Under the pieces are notes generated by a model that had not been told where the DNA came from, made no database searches, and saw nothing but the letters and a program-made list of their open reading frames with translations. From Paragyromitra xinjiangensis (lineage: Eukaryota; Ascomycota; Pezizomycetes; Pezizales; Discinaceae), in the NCBI GenBank assembly GCA_038503065.1, contig JBCAMK010000011.1:186001-250000 (forward strand): a DNA stretch of 64,000 nt, in the 5' to 3' direction. Position 1 is the stretch's first letter. The number at the start of each line of letters is the position of its first letter. Shown here one piece after another: positions 43,358 through 54,515 of this stretch. Position numbers and translations under genes: made by a program.

Positions 43358-44060
43358 TGTAACGGGTACGCCGTTACTGCCTCCAGTATGTGAGTAGATC
43401 AGGGCCGGACTGATGGGACTGTAGGAGCCTGCATCGGTGGGGTTGCTCCCACATGCAGAGAGCTACCGCGTCCCACTGATCTGGTTGATACAGAGGAACC
43501 GCATGTGCGTCAGCTGACGAGCTGGAAGCACATAGACGGCTGCATCTACCACTCCGAGGAAGTGGTAGAGTTCTGAATCAACCTGTGCAGTATGCATCAG
43601 CGGAAGCTGATAGGCAACGCACTGGCAGCGCTATCTACTAGTAAAACACATGCGGATTAGACTGAACTGCGCCGTGCATGTAGGACTGCAGTGTGCAGGA
43701 CTATGCCGGTGGTTCATAGAGTCTAGAGTGGTCAGATTGCTAATGGAGGTGCGGCAGCTCTTGAAGCATAGCCCCCGGAAGTACGGAAGGTCTTCCGGAG
43801 TAGAACACCAGTCCATTTGGCAATAGGACTCCGGGTCAAACCCAGTCCCCCACTAGAGCACGGCAGAGCGAGGACTGCGGAACGCAGGTGTTAAATACAT
43901 CGCGAATGCTCCACCCTGCTGCTCTGTTCTTCAAGCGATAGTTGAGCCCTTAAGATTCTTGAGTAGTTTGCACGAAAAGAATCGGATTCTGAACCTGATC
44001 TATATCCATTTCGCAACGGCCGTACACCTAGCCTATCTACCTAGGCCTACCCCCGTTACA
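43358..44060 (+). repeat. Gypsy3 3' LTR
   Basis: 703 bp, at least three substitutions from 22087-22789. Confidence 0.92.
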
Positions 44061-44459
44061 TCGGGACATCAGCAAAAATAATTATTTCCTCCCTCAGCTC
44101 CAGGAGGCGCTGGAGACTCCTGGAAAAAATGTGCCTATCTGGAGGAGCAAATGGTGACCAACCTCCTTCGGGAGGCACTGGGAGGAGCCAGCAAGCACTC
44201 CGGGAGACTCTAGGAGATCGATATAAGCGCTCTTAACGTGCCATGGAGAGCCATGGAGAAGCATAAGTTATACCTGTCACCCTACTCAATTCACTGATGT
44301 CACACTGTCACTCAGGTTTTGAAAATTATTTTGACTAATTATTGACTATCTAATGGATCTATATACATCGAACGAGTCCCCGCATCTTCAAGCTTGCCCC
44401 ACTGCATCCTACTCCTCCCACTCCTCCCACTCCTCCTATTCCGAGCCTGCTGCTGAGCT

Positions 44460-45740
44460 TGCCCTGGAGTCAATTCGGAGGCAGAAAGGCACGGGATTCG
44501 GAGTCTATTCAGCAGTCTATTCAGCAGCCAATTCAGCAGGATTTGGAGGCAAGCAGGCAGCTGCTTCGGAGGCTGCTCGGGAGGAGGTTCGGGAGTCAAT
44601 TTGGAGGCAGGAAAGCACGGGATTCGGAGTCTATTCAGCAGCCAATTCAGCAGCCAATTCAGCAGGATTTGGAGGCTTAGAAACAGCTGATTCAGAGTCT
44701 ATTCAGGAGTCAATTCGGCAGTCAATTCAGCAGGATTCGGAGGCTCAGAAACAGCTGATTCGGAGTCGATTCGGAGGCAGGAAAGCACGGGATTCGGAGT
44801 CTATTCAGCAGTCAATTCAGCAGCCAATTCAGCAGGATTTGGAGGCTTAGAATCAGCCGATTCGGAGTCTATTCAGGAGTCAATTCAGCAGTCGATTCAG
44901 AGGCTCGGAAACAGCCTATTTGGAGGCAGGAAAGCATGGGATTTGGAGTCTATTCAGGAGTCTATTCGGCAGTCTATTCAGCAGTGGATTCGGAGGCTTG
45001 GAAACAGCCGATTCGGAGTCTATTCAGGAGTCAATTCAGCAGGATTCGGATGCAAGCAAGCAGCTGCTTCGGAGGCTGCTCGGGAGGAGGTTCGGGAGTC
45101 AATTCGGAGTCTATTCAGGAGTCAATTCAGCAGGATTTGGAGGCTCGGAAAGAGCCTATTCGGAGGCAGGAAAGCACGGGATTCGGAGTCTATTCAGCAG
45201 GATTTGGAGGCTTAGAAACAGCCGATTCAGAGTCTATTCAGGAGTCAATTCAGCAGTCAACATCAGCAAAAACAAACGACATTCCTCTGTGGCCTATTTG
45301 ACCTCTGTGGCCTATTTGGCTCCTATTTGGCCTCTGTGGCCTCTGCAAAGGTCAACATTCCTCTGTGGAGGTTTCCGAGGAAATTTCGATATTTTCCTCT
45401 GCAGAGGCCACAGAGGCCACAGAGGTCCAAATAGGAGCCAAATAGGTCACAGAGGTAAGAACATGATCCTAATTTCAAATAGGTCATTTTTTGTTCTTGC
45501 TGATGAATTCAGCAGGATTCGGAGGCTTGGAAACAGCCGATTCGGAGTCAATTCGGAGTCTATTCAGGAGTCAATTCAGCAGTGGATTCGGAGGCTCAGA
45601 AACAGCCTATTTGGAGGCAGGAAAGCACGGGATTCGGAGTCTATTCGGAAGTCAATTCAGGAGTCAATTCAGCAGTGGATTCGGAGTCTATTCAGGAGTT
45701 GATTTGGAGGTAAGCAAGCAGCTGATTCAGCAGCTGTTTG
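44460..45740. repeat. 12-nt-based minisatellite, plus-orientation copy
   Basis: Reverse complement of the 2950-4235 array (GATTCGGAGTCTATTCAGCA modules). It also contains a larger Gly/Arg-type module, GAGGCAGGAAAGCACGGGAT. Confidence 0.85.
45261..45505. mobile_element. 245-bp foldback MITE with CATCAGC ends
   Basis: Begins CATCAGCAAAAACAAA and ends TTTTTGTTCTTGCTGATG, flanked by AA (45259-45260 and 45506-45507). Nearly the whole element folds: CCTCTGTGGCCTATTTGG motifs on the left pair with CCAAATAGG...CACAGAGG on the right. Removing it and one AA restores the minisatellite unit exactly. Confidence 0.85.
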
Positions 45741-46175
45741 GTCGTTGATTTTGTGGGTAAGGGGCCTATTCAGAGTTAGCTACTGTGCATGCGTCTATGT
45801 TGGAGATGCAGGAGGGGAGGAGGTATGGGCGTCGCAAAGGGGGTTAAAAGGGGTGGGTGGATAGGAGTGGGTGTTGGGGCAGCAACGGTGAGTTGAAAGA
45901 AATTCTTCTAAGTCCCTAAGCGATATCCAATAGTCTGCGATTCAGGGAGTCTCTGGCAGTGGTGTTGAGGTCCAGGAGTGGGGTGGAGGCTTAGCATTGT
46001 GCCTTTGGCTCATGGAGGATACCGCATATCTCGGGAGAAGCCATATCCTCCGGGAGATGCAGGTTGGGGTGCTCGTGCCTCCAGGCGCCCTGGGAGCGCA
46101 CGGAGCGCCTGGAGGAGATTGCCTCCCCAGGAGACGTGCCCATGCTCCTGGAGGCATTAATTATTTTCGCTGATG

Positions 46176-46980
46176 GCGGCGGAAGCTCAGGCAGCGAATC
46201 GACCATATGGTGGAGGTAGTGGAGGCAGCAGCAGCAAATCGATCAATTGACTGAGGCAGCAGAAGCTCAGGCAGCGAATCGACCATATGGCACAGGCAGC
46301 GGGGGCTGCTGCAGCGAATCGATCAGCATATAAAGCTCGCTTAGGCGGAAGCAGAGGAAGCTGAAGCCGCAGATCAAAGTGAGTCTAGGAGGTATATCAG
46401 CGGGAGTCAAATAAACAGAATCAAGACGTTACCTGGGAGGTTCTTTGCAAGCAGAGCTCGTTGCTTCGAACCTAAATGTCACGATGTCAGCGGTACAGCG
46501 AGGTTGAGAATGGGTGGGAGGGAATAGAGGATGGGTGGAGGAATAGGGGATGGGTGGGAGGGAATAGGGGGAAGCAATAGTAGAAAGGACGGGAGAGGTG
46601 GAGATTGGTGTCTTATTAGGCGTTGCTTTGGTGACGACTCAGCGATGACTAAGCAACCTAGAGATTTTTGAAAATAGCTAAGTGCCTGGGGGGAGGCGAG
46701 GTGAATTTTGCTTAGTCCCGAGTTTTCTGGGACTTAGAGAAAAAAAAAATTGATCGGGCAGCCTGCTGGATTTTGCTAAGTGCCACATCCGGGTGCGGGT
46801 GTTCGCAGGTAAGCTGCAGCTGAGCACCAGGAGGCCAGAGCGCTGTGCAGCCTGTGCCCACACAGGCCAGCACTTGGAGCAGCTCGCCTAGGTGGTCGGG
46901 AAGGCCACAAACGCAGCGGGCAGAATATGGCCTTCCAGAAGACAGGAAAGTGTCAGGGCGACTTTTTTTTTTTGCTGATG
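46176..46980 (+). mobile_element. CATCAGC element, 40-nt type, 5'-truncated
   Basis: Four or so 40-nt units (46176-46330), then the conserved tail and the terminus TTTTTTTTTTTGCTGATG at 46980, followed by TA. The head is missing. Confidence 0.7.
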
Positions 46981-46982
46981 TA

Positions 46983-47306
46983 GGTGACGAGACTCAATTT
47001 GGTGCCTTACGTGGGCGTTTACCTGGTCAATTGAGATGTTTATTCAAACTGCGGGACCCTACAACCGGATACAGTCATCGTTTAGCACTGGTAAGAATGC
47101 TTTGGGTGGAGGGCGCCGGACACCTAGAGTCCGACAGCAGCTTGGTGAGAGTGGCTTCACGCAAAGTAAACACACCATATAGTGATGAATGAGTTATTAG
47201 CGGGGCTTCAATTATAGGCATGGCACACCTGATTCCAGTTGAGGAAGAGGAACAATGGTTGGTAAACAGTAGAATAGACCTAGAAACGTTCAACGATATC
47301 TATTAG
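46983..47306 (+). pseudogene. C-terminal relic of a second Plavaka/KDZ-like transposase
   Basis: Reads GDETQFGALRGRLPGQLRCL, FKLRDPTTGYSHRLALVRML and, after a frame change near 47190, GMAHLIPVEEEEQWLVNSRI and DLETFNDIY with stop at 47304-47306. This parallels the C-terminus of the transposase at 38100-38517 (HLI..., ...ETFNTVY) but is clearly a different family member. The rest of the gene is absent because a CATCAGC element ends immediately upstream. Confidence 0.65.
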
Positions 47307-47417
47307 GATGTGGAGTAGCGATGTACAAAGCCTTTTACCGACCTGCTAGAAGTTGTCGCCGTATTATAAGTAGCTGAATAAATTGGATTATGCAGGAGTA
47401 GCGATATCTTCCAGGTG

Positions 47418-47673
47418 CATCAAAACCAAAAGCAGCCCCGCCATGAGGGCAATAGGGGCAAATTGAAGCACCAGGAGGGCATTTCACCTCCTAGAAATGA
47501 AGTATAGGGAGAGTATTTCCGGGCGGTGATGTAATATAAGCAGGCTCTCCAGGGAGGGTGCCGGACGCAGAGAGGTTGTTCAGGAGAACTAAAGACGCAG
47601 GCAAATCTCCTAGGCGGCCTAGGCGGTAGGGCGGAATATGTACCTAGTGGGCAAGAATTTTTTTTTACTGATG
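47418..47673. mobile_element. Possible small CATCAG-type element
   Basis: Left end CATCAAAACCAAAAGC and right end TTTTTTTTTACTGATG are poor inverted repeats; flanks are TG and TA. Internal GGCGGAATATG resembles the 7530 element head. Weak. Confidence 0.3.
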
Positions 47674-47717
47674 TACGCAATAGCTGGTGTAGACGTTGAG
47701 TTATAACTATAAGGATG

Positions 47718-47983
47718 TGTCATGTATTAATAGTTAGCACTGTTATAAGGGGCCCAGGGAAAGATATATAAGGGGGCCATATCTCTAGTTAGTTGAGGTT
47801 CTTCACAGAACCACTTGAATATCACTTTATTGTTACCTTTGAAGTCTTGAACCACTCCTGTCTTGTCTAGAACAGCGATTCTTGTCTTGTCTAGTGATTC
47901 AAATATACGAATAGTCAATCTTCTCGATAAGAACAAAGGTTGTTTACTAGTTAGAACTACTGTTGATAGAGTTTTCTGTTACA
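47718..47983 (+). repeat. LTR-like segment with TATA box
   Basis: Begins TGTCATG and ends CTGTTACA, with GATATATAAGG at about 47764. It could be a solo or truncated LTR, but I found no target duplication and no recognisable primer-binding site after it. Confidence 0.3.
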
Positions 47984-48922
47984 ATTGTTGGGGCCCCAAC
48001 AGGGCCCTGCCAGTTATTGCCCCATTGGGGCAAGGCGGAGGCCAATATTTTTGCCCCACCCCATCAATGGGGTGTGGTGAAGGTGGTCCACCCTGCCCCG
48101 CCCTGCCCCAAGGCCTTGGCTAGTCATGCTGGTTCAAGGGGACTCACTCTAGGTTTACAAATACCATGACAGTTCCCACATGACACTGGATCCTCATCCT
48201 TTCATGGAGTATTGCGAACAAGCGAGTTTTCCTGTGAAGACAAATCTTATTTATATTAAGTTTCTGTGAACTACTTTGCATCTTGACTATTTTATTTCTT
48301 TCTACACACATTCATACGGTTGGCTCTGTAGTCCTTGTCTATAGGAGGGCTCCTGTTACAGGCTTTTTGCGATGTTACATCCCGAATTCCCGAATTCCAC
48401 TCATTTTTTGAGTTTTTAGCTTCTAATCTTGTAAAAATTTATAGTGATCTGAAATCCATTATTTTATGAGAAGCGCAATGCAAAGTTACATAAGTGCATG
48501 TAGGTTTGGGTCAATAAAATAAAATCCTTAAATCATGTTTACATTCAACTTTGTTTTCAGTGAACTTTACTTGGAATGTAATAACTATGGTGAGATTTAA
48601 GAAAATGATACTGCCCTCCATGTGTACAAACAGTAGAATTTGATGAAGAATTTTTTGCAGTAACGGGATTTCCAATAGCTTTAGTATATCAAAAGTTAGA
48701 AAACTTGGGAAATCGGGATGAACTTCGGTTGCATGCAATATTCTTGTCCCCTTAAAAACAATGAAAATATGAATTAACAAAAAAAACAAAAAAACCGTTA
48801 CTACATGTAACTACCTAAAGTAAACCTCGGAGTGAAATAATTCAGAAGCATAAAATAGTAGGCTAGCTAGCTAGCTAATAATATATATATTTGTATCACG
48901 GGTGGACCTTAATCCAAACCAT
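47984..48922. other. Intergenic, palindromes only
   Basis: No gene seen. It contains the short palindromes TTGGGGCCCCAA (47987-47998) and TTGCCCCATTGGGGCAA (about 48017-48033), and AT-rich sequence upstream of the reductase 3' end. Confidence 0.5.
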
Positions 48923-50305
48923 TTAATCTATAGGTTCTTCAACATGCTCGTTGTAGATATCAAACCCGATGTGATTTCTTGAATCGTTCATGCGCACAGA
49001 GGTCACCTCATCCCGCAAGAATTCAATTTTTTCGAAATCACTATCCTCCAATCGGATCACCTGAGTGTTCAAAAGTATGCGCTCAGGCCTGTTGCTTTTC
49101 GGAACTATGCTAGTGCCTCTTTGAAGGGCCCAGGAGAGGAGGATTTGCGATGGGGACACTTTATATTTTTCAGCCAGCTCAATTATCTGAGAGACCGCAA
49201 AACGTGTTAGTATTGCCATCGATCATGATCAGAAGGTATCTGGGCGGCTATTTCTCGACCAGGCAAATGGTTATACCAACGGATCATCTAGCGGCCCAGG
49301 TTCACCAGCGTGCAGAGCTACAACTCCAACTGGGGCTCCGCCAAGAGGGGAGTGAGCTGTAACGTGGATATTTTTCTCTTTGCAAAACCCGAGCAACTTG
49401 TGTTGGGGAAGATAGCTATTTATAAGTAAGTTTTAGGGTTCAAAATGCCGCTGCGCTACAACCCTGTAGGTTCAAGTAAGCCAATAGCTACTTACGGGTG
49501 CAGTTCGACCTGATTCACCGCAGGTGGTATTCTCGCTTTTCCTAATAGTTTCTTTGTCTTGAGAGCGGAGAAATTAGAGGTTCCTATGGCCTTTACTCTC
49601 CCTGCATCAACGAGAAGCTCCATTGCTTTCCATGTTGCCGCGTAATCTTTTGAGAGTTTATGGTCAATGACAGGCTGTAATGTCTTAGTAGATTCCTATG
49701 CTTCCCTTTGGGATGTAAACACATACCTTTCCATTTAGCTGCCGGACAGTATCAAAATTCTCGGTCGGAACGTAGGCGTGGGGAACTGGGTTTGTTGGTT
49801 TCTCTGCGCGGTTTTATAGCGGAGGGTTTAAGGTTTAATCGACTTACAGTGCATCAAGAAGAGATCGACTAGAAAAAGTAAGAAGGTACCCCACCACATT
49901 AGGTAAGAACTTACTATAATCTAGCCCCAATCGTTCGAGGCTTATATCCAACCCTTTTTCTACATGTTCCGGTCTGTGAAAAGTATTGTGTCTTTTACCG
50001 TACCATGAGAGTTAACTAATGCCTTGAATGCTAGATTCGTAGTGATAATTTTCGGGTCCTCACAACTTGGTCACTATAAAGAGTTCCTCTCTAGGTATAC
50101 CACTTTCACGGATTGCTTCCCCAACTTCTTTCTCTGTTCCATAAGAATAAGCCGTATCGATATGACGAACTCCAGCTTTCAACGCATCTAGAACAGCCTT
50201 CTTGCAAGTCCCTAGAGGCGACTTAGAGTCGGACTGGAATGTTCCAAATCCGATTGCCGGGATAGAGACTCCAGATGAAAGTTCAAAAGAGTCTGTCAGA
50301 GGCAT
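48923..50305 (-). CDS. Aldo-keto reductase, seven exons
   Basis: NAD(P)H-dependent reduction of carbonyls; glycerol dehydrogenase-like members are common in fungi. Exons on the minus strand: 50305-50064, 49991-49915, 49868-49848, 49785-49727, 49674-49496, 49415-49277 and 49186-48923. All have GT..AG introns (46-90 nt) and compatible phases, giving 326 residues, normal for the family. Motifs: [35 protein letters not shown] (catalytic Asp and Tyr), IVTKL (catalytic Lys), FLMHFPHAYVP (catalytic His), [24 protein letters not shown] and [20 protein letters not shown]. Exon 3 is only 21 nt. Two positions that are normally Trp (after TKL and after LMH) are read as His and Phe; exon edges there are inferred. 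The gene looks intact and its promoter faces the kinase gene. Confidence 0.85.
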
Positions 50306-51456
50306 AGGTCGTGAGGTTTCGTAGGCGCTAAGTATTATGTTGAGGTTTGAGTGATCATCATAGGCGGGGTACGGTATTCATAGGCAGTTTCTGCCTTGCA
50401 ACCCCGCAATCACAGTGTATCTATATGCGCCTAATAGCGTCTTTGAATAGGGGCAACGGAAGTACATATGGTACTGGTTCAAGAAACTAAACGATTATAG
50501 CAACGGCAGGGCCCGTACCCCTGGACTCCTGCAGTGCAATTGTTGTTCTTCAGGTTTCCGCTAAAATGCACTCTAAGAAGTAACCGAGTTTTTATAGATG
50601 TGTGATAAAGTTTTGGCAAACTCAGTGAGATAAAATTTTCACCACCTCGGTGACATGGGAAGTATGAGCTAATGTGATATCATTTTCAGAGCCCCAGGTG
50701 ACTCAGTTACTTCAAGACCAGCGATCGTAGACCATAACCATTTGGGAAATCGGTTGAGGAGGATGGTAGCATGGTGTTGAGGTGTTAGGCTCATAACTGT
50801 ATTACCTGCAGTACCGATGTTCAATCTGGAAGCGGAAGCTCAATCCTGGAAGGTTCAGGCTTCACCTCTAGCGGATATGCATCCGGGTGTGCTTTTAGCT
50901 TAGGTACTCCCGACTCGTTTGGAACATTCCAAGCATAGTGAGCTTATGATTAACCCCGTGGAACATCGAAAATGGCAATATTAAATAATTTTGGCCTAAA
51001 CGATAACTTCCAAACTTCATTAGGTTCGTAAGTTCCTCGCTGCTGAGTGCTCAAGGTCTTGCGCAACCTGGTATAGTGCTCAGGGTGTGGCACAAGCAGA
51101 TAGATTAAGGTGCTAAAAAGTTCTGCAAGCAGTTCCCTGCACTCTTCGCCTCTACTATAAGCGGGGTAATTTGTATCTACTACCCTAGACGTAACCAGGA
51201 GCGGGGGAGTGACGAAAGAGGCTCAAGACATTCCCCTCCGGGGGTAGATGGCCAATGGGATGTTTGGTGGGCGGTCGTGCGATAGCTGCAGAATGATTTG
51301 GTAATTCTAGATAAGCTAATCGTCTCGCGCACGAGTTAATATGGGAAGTGTAGGACTCCAAGCGGGTTGTTTTATTCTATTTCACAAAAGCCCGTCTTCC
51401 ACGATAGCAGAAAGGCCCATATTAAACACTACGAAAATAGCCTTTCGATTTTTGCA
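50306..51456. promoter_or_regulatory. Divergent intergenic region, reductase and kinase
   Basis: About 1.15 kb without coding potential between the starts of the two divergent genes. A shared promoter region is plausible; no specific site identified. Confidence 0.4.
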
Positions 51457-52700
51457 ATGCCGGGACTTCGCGAAAATGATCATGGGCCTAACCTCCAAGA
51501 TATTATTCCTGATGTAGGTCAGGTGGTAATTCAGGTTGATGAGGCCGTCCTCGATGGTGAGGCTCCTTCATAATATCACAGTGTGTTTGAAAGTTGATCA
51601 AATTCTCTAGAACTTCCGCACGGAACCAGTATCCTCAGTGCCAGTAGTTATGGAACTTCCTTGTGGACGAGAACCGCAAAAGTTGTTGCCTCTCTACCGG
51701 ATGGAACCACCAAGGATTACTTCTTGAAGGTCAGCCGTTGAAACCGTCATATTCATCGTTGTGAGCTGACGTGAAATACCACAGTGCGCAACAGGAGATA
51801 ACGGCAAAGTGATGATGAATGGGGAATTTGAATCTATGAAAGCCATTTACTCGATTTCGCCTGCGTTCTGCCCAAAGCCTCTCGCTTGGGGAACCTACAA
51901 AGGGAGCCCATCAACTTACTTTTTCCTCTGCGACTTTCACGAGATGGGGAAATCCCCGCCCGAGCCTGCGGAGTTTTGTGCAGCTTTGTTCGATTTGCAC
52001 ATGAGAGGAACATCTCCAAACGGGAAATTTGGATTTCACATAACCACCTGCAACGGATCTGTTCCACAAGAAAACTCGTGGAAGGATACATGGGAGGAAT
52101 TCTTTACGGTGGGGCTCAAGCATATGCTAAAATTGGACAAGGAGGTCAATGGACATAGCGAGAAACTCGAGAGCCTGTCGAAGCCATATTTTGAGATAGT
52201 GATACCGAGGCTGTTGAGGCCGTTGGAGACGGGTGGGAGGCAGGTAAAACCTAGCTTGCTCCACGGGGATTTGTGGTTTGGGAATGCTGCGACGGTGATA
52301 GAGACTGGACTGCCAATGGTGTACGACGCGTGTGCGTTTTATGGACACAATGAGTACGAGATGGGGAACTGGCGACCAGTAAGGAATAAGTTTGATCGCA
52401 GGTATATCAGGAATTACACCAAGCATTTCACAATTTCGGAACCAGAGCTAGAGGAGGATTTCTATGACAGGAACGCACTTTATTCTGTGTCGGTGGCCCG
52501 TTCCACATGGAAAGGCTATCACTAATGGTATTTCTAGACGATTCAATCTACATGCATCAATCTTGTTTCCCGAGTCTTCTGAGTTTCGCAACATGTAAGC
52601 ATCTACCTATATGTGCCACTAGATGGTTGAATTTAGGGCTGATGGTGGGATCGATTATCAGGGTAATTACAGAGATGGAGCGATTGATTGCGAAATTCAG
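51457..52700 (+). CDS. Fructosamine-3-kinase family protein
   Basis: Members phosphorylate ketosamines or ribulosamines on glycated proteins, triggering deglycation. Start ATG 51457 (MPGLRENDHG) is the first Met in a plausible context. Exons: 51457-51556, 51611-51729, then 51785 onward, with GT..AG introns of 54 and 55 nt. Motifs: ILSASSYGTSLWTRTAKVV, GEFESMKAIYSI..FCPKPLAWG, the kinase loop LLHGDLWFGNAA and the metal-binding YDACAFYGHNEYEMG. A further splice near 52482-52540 (S-V|R-F-N-L-H-A-S-I-L-F-P) removes an early stop at 52525 and gives the usual family ending. I could not settle the final exon, so the 3' end is approximate. Confidence 0.8.
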
Positions 52701-53235
52701 TTGAGCGAATTCTTCTGCTCGACGTTATTGTTCATGATCAAAAGTCTGCGTGTTCCCAGCGTGGCAACCATAACCATCGTCTTTTTTTGCGAAAAAATAA
52801 ACTTTGTCAAAACTCTACCAATATTGTAGGAAGAAAACCCCGATTTTGTATGGGAAATTAGGGTTTTCACAAAAAACCTCACCACTCAACAACCACTGGG
52901 CTTCTAGGTCTAATACTTACTAGTCATATACTTGATATATCAAACTTGGACCTTATAACCCGCCAGGAGTAAATAAGTTGCCCCCGGTGGTCATGGTATG
53001 CACTAATAGGGGGTGTACTCATAGGTGATTTTTTCCCATCCTTGGTGGCCTCCAAACCACCAATAAATAATTTTGAACAAAAGAAACAACTCATTTAGAT
53101 TATCCAGAGGCTTCTCCCAAATCTCAAAGCAATTGGCCTACTGATTGTTAAGATAGAGCAAATTTTGCTCGCTATACTCTCGTTGCCAGGCGTGGTCGGA
53201 ATCCCGGTCATGGGTGGTTACTCTACTACGGCAGT
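52701..53235. other. Intergenic
   Basis: No gene or clear repeat seen. Confidence 0.4.
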
Positions 53236-53239
53236 AAAT

Positions 53240-54090
53240 GCATCAATTTACACATTGCCCATACAAATCTGAGGGGAAAAGGGATGAAATGATGCATTTA
53301 CTGTTGAGGCCTTGTGTAAATGCATCACTTGATGCATTTACAAATGATTTTACTAGTGTCCTTTTTAAGAAAGGCATCAACAAATGTGTATATAAGGAGA
53401 CTACTAGAAAAGGCATCAAGAAAGGCATCAGTGAAGGCATCAGTAAAGGCATCAGTAAATGGGTACTTTGGAAAGTCGTCGGGAAAGGCATCAGTAAAGG
53501 CATCAGTAAAAGCATCAGTAAATGTGTACTTTGGAAAGTCGTTGGGAAAGTCGTAGGAGAATGTGTATTTGGGAATGTCGTCGGGGAAAGGCATCAGTAA
53601 AAGCATCAGTAAATGTGTATTTGGGAATGTCGTTGGGAAAGGCATCAGTAAAAGCATCAGTAAACGTGTATTTGGTTACTTTTTTGGAATAAATGGGCTA
53701 TTTAGAAAGTTAAATTATATGATGGATAGTGCAAGTGGTAAAGAACTCAGTAGATATGCTGAATACTCTGGGTTCAACTCCTGGACCTGGTTACTTTTTG
53801 CTTTTGACCCTTTTAGATTAAGGTTTGGAAAGTTGTAGGGAAATGTGTATAATGTCACTAATGATGCATTTACTGATGCATTTCTTGATGCATTTCTTGA
53901 TGCATTTCCCGATGCCTTTCCCATACAAATTTTTGCTGTGCTTTTGATGCATTCCCCCCTGATGCCTTTCCTGATGCCTTTCCCATGATGCATTTACCAA
54001 CGACTTACCCATAGAAAATAATGGGTGGGTAAATGATGCATTTGCTGATGCATTTACTGATGCATTTACTGCGCTGGTAGAGTTACACAG
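53240..54090. repeat. GATGCATTTAC minisatellite in two opposed arrays
   Basis: About 53395-53670 is built of AAAGGCATCAGTAAAAGCATCAGTAAATG units. About 53865-54070 is the opposite orientation (ACTGATGCATTTACTGATGC). The two arrays face each other around a unique centre at 53690-53860, so the whole block can fold. Open frames here (poly LLMPLLMPF) are repeat artefacts. Confidence 0.8.
53723..53795 (+). ncRNA. tRNA-like sequence with pol III A and B boxes
   Basis: TAGTGCAAGTGGT fits the internal A box and GGTTCAACTCC the B box, about 45 nt apart. A T-arm (CTGGG TTCAACT CCTGG) folds with wobbles. The anticodon arm and acceptor stem are poor, so this is more likely a SINE head or tRNA relic than a working tRNA. 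Confidence 0.4.
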
Positions 54091-54099
54091 TCAAATACG

Positions 54100-54515
54100 T
54101 TAATATGCAATGGCAAGCGGGTGGCATGCGCTGTAACCACTAAAAATAACTCTATCAGATCGAGGCTTATTATTTCCCGTATTACATGCACCAGCAGCAA
54201 AGCTCTGGCGACTTCTACAATAGACTCTCGCTACAAGAATACGCTCGGGGCCGAAAACTAGTCTTAGAATATTCTTATAGAGCGAATATTCTTAGTCATA
54301 ACAGCCTACTTAGGACCGAGCGAAAACACCCCTTCAAACCGAGTGTTCTTATAGACAATATTCTTATAGCGAGAGTGTACTGCATTGGTAAAAAAATATA
54401 TCTCCAGTTTCAAGTACTTCCAACTAGGGCCTGCAGCACACTAAATAACGTACACCCTTATGTCTAATACACCCATAATTCTCCATGCCACACCCCCGCA
54501 CCCTAGACCCGAGTA
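54100..54515. other. Intergenic, short inverted AT repeats
   Basis: Contains repeated and inverted GAATATTCTTATAG motifs at about 54268-54370. One 93-codon frame at 54186 has no recognisable features. Confidence 0.4.

Larger units (their letters stand above)
22087..44060 (+). mobile_element. Ty3/gypsy3 retrotransposon with two nested insertions
   Basis: LTRs of 703 bp at 22087-22789 and 43358-44060, both TGTAACGG...CCGTTACA. Gag and pol are in order on the plus strand and a polypurine tract GAGAGGGAGGTAC abuts the 3' LTR. At least three substitutions separate the LTRs. Nested inside are a solo LTR (24657-25696) in gag and a 12,966-bp DNA element (27150-40115) in pol. The 5-bp flanks (GCCTG left, TCGGG right) do not match, so this is not a simple undisturbed insertion. 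Confidence 0.92.
44067..46175 (+). mobile_element. CATCAGC element, AATAATTA subfamily
   Basis: Left terminus CATCAGCAAAAATAATTATT and right terminus AATTAATTATTTTCGCTGATG form inverted repeats of about 20 bp with one mismatch. The interior is the 12-nt minisatellite in plus orientation (44460-45740) plus a nested foldback element (45261-45505). Flanks are GA and GC, so the expected 2-bp duplication is imperfect. Confidence 0.7.

Noticed and set aside
2598..46980. CRISPR-like interpretation of the tandem arrays
   Set aside because: Units are contiguous degenerate minisatellites without unique spacers, and the genome is eukaryotic.
5097..46980. One giant CATCAGC element with TA duplications at 5095 and 46981
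   Set aside because: The left end is of the 12-nt subfamily and the right end of the 40-nt subfamily, so the matching TA flanks are probably coincidental.
53723..53795. Functional tRNA gene
   Set aside because: A and B boxes are present, but the anticodon loop and acceptor stem do not fold properly.
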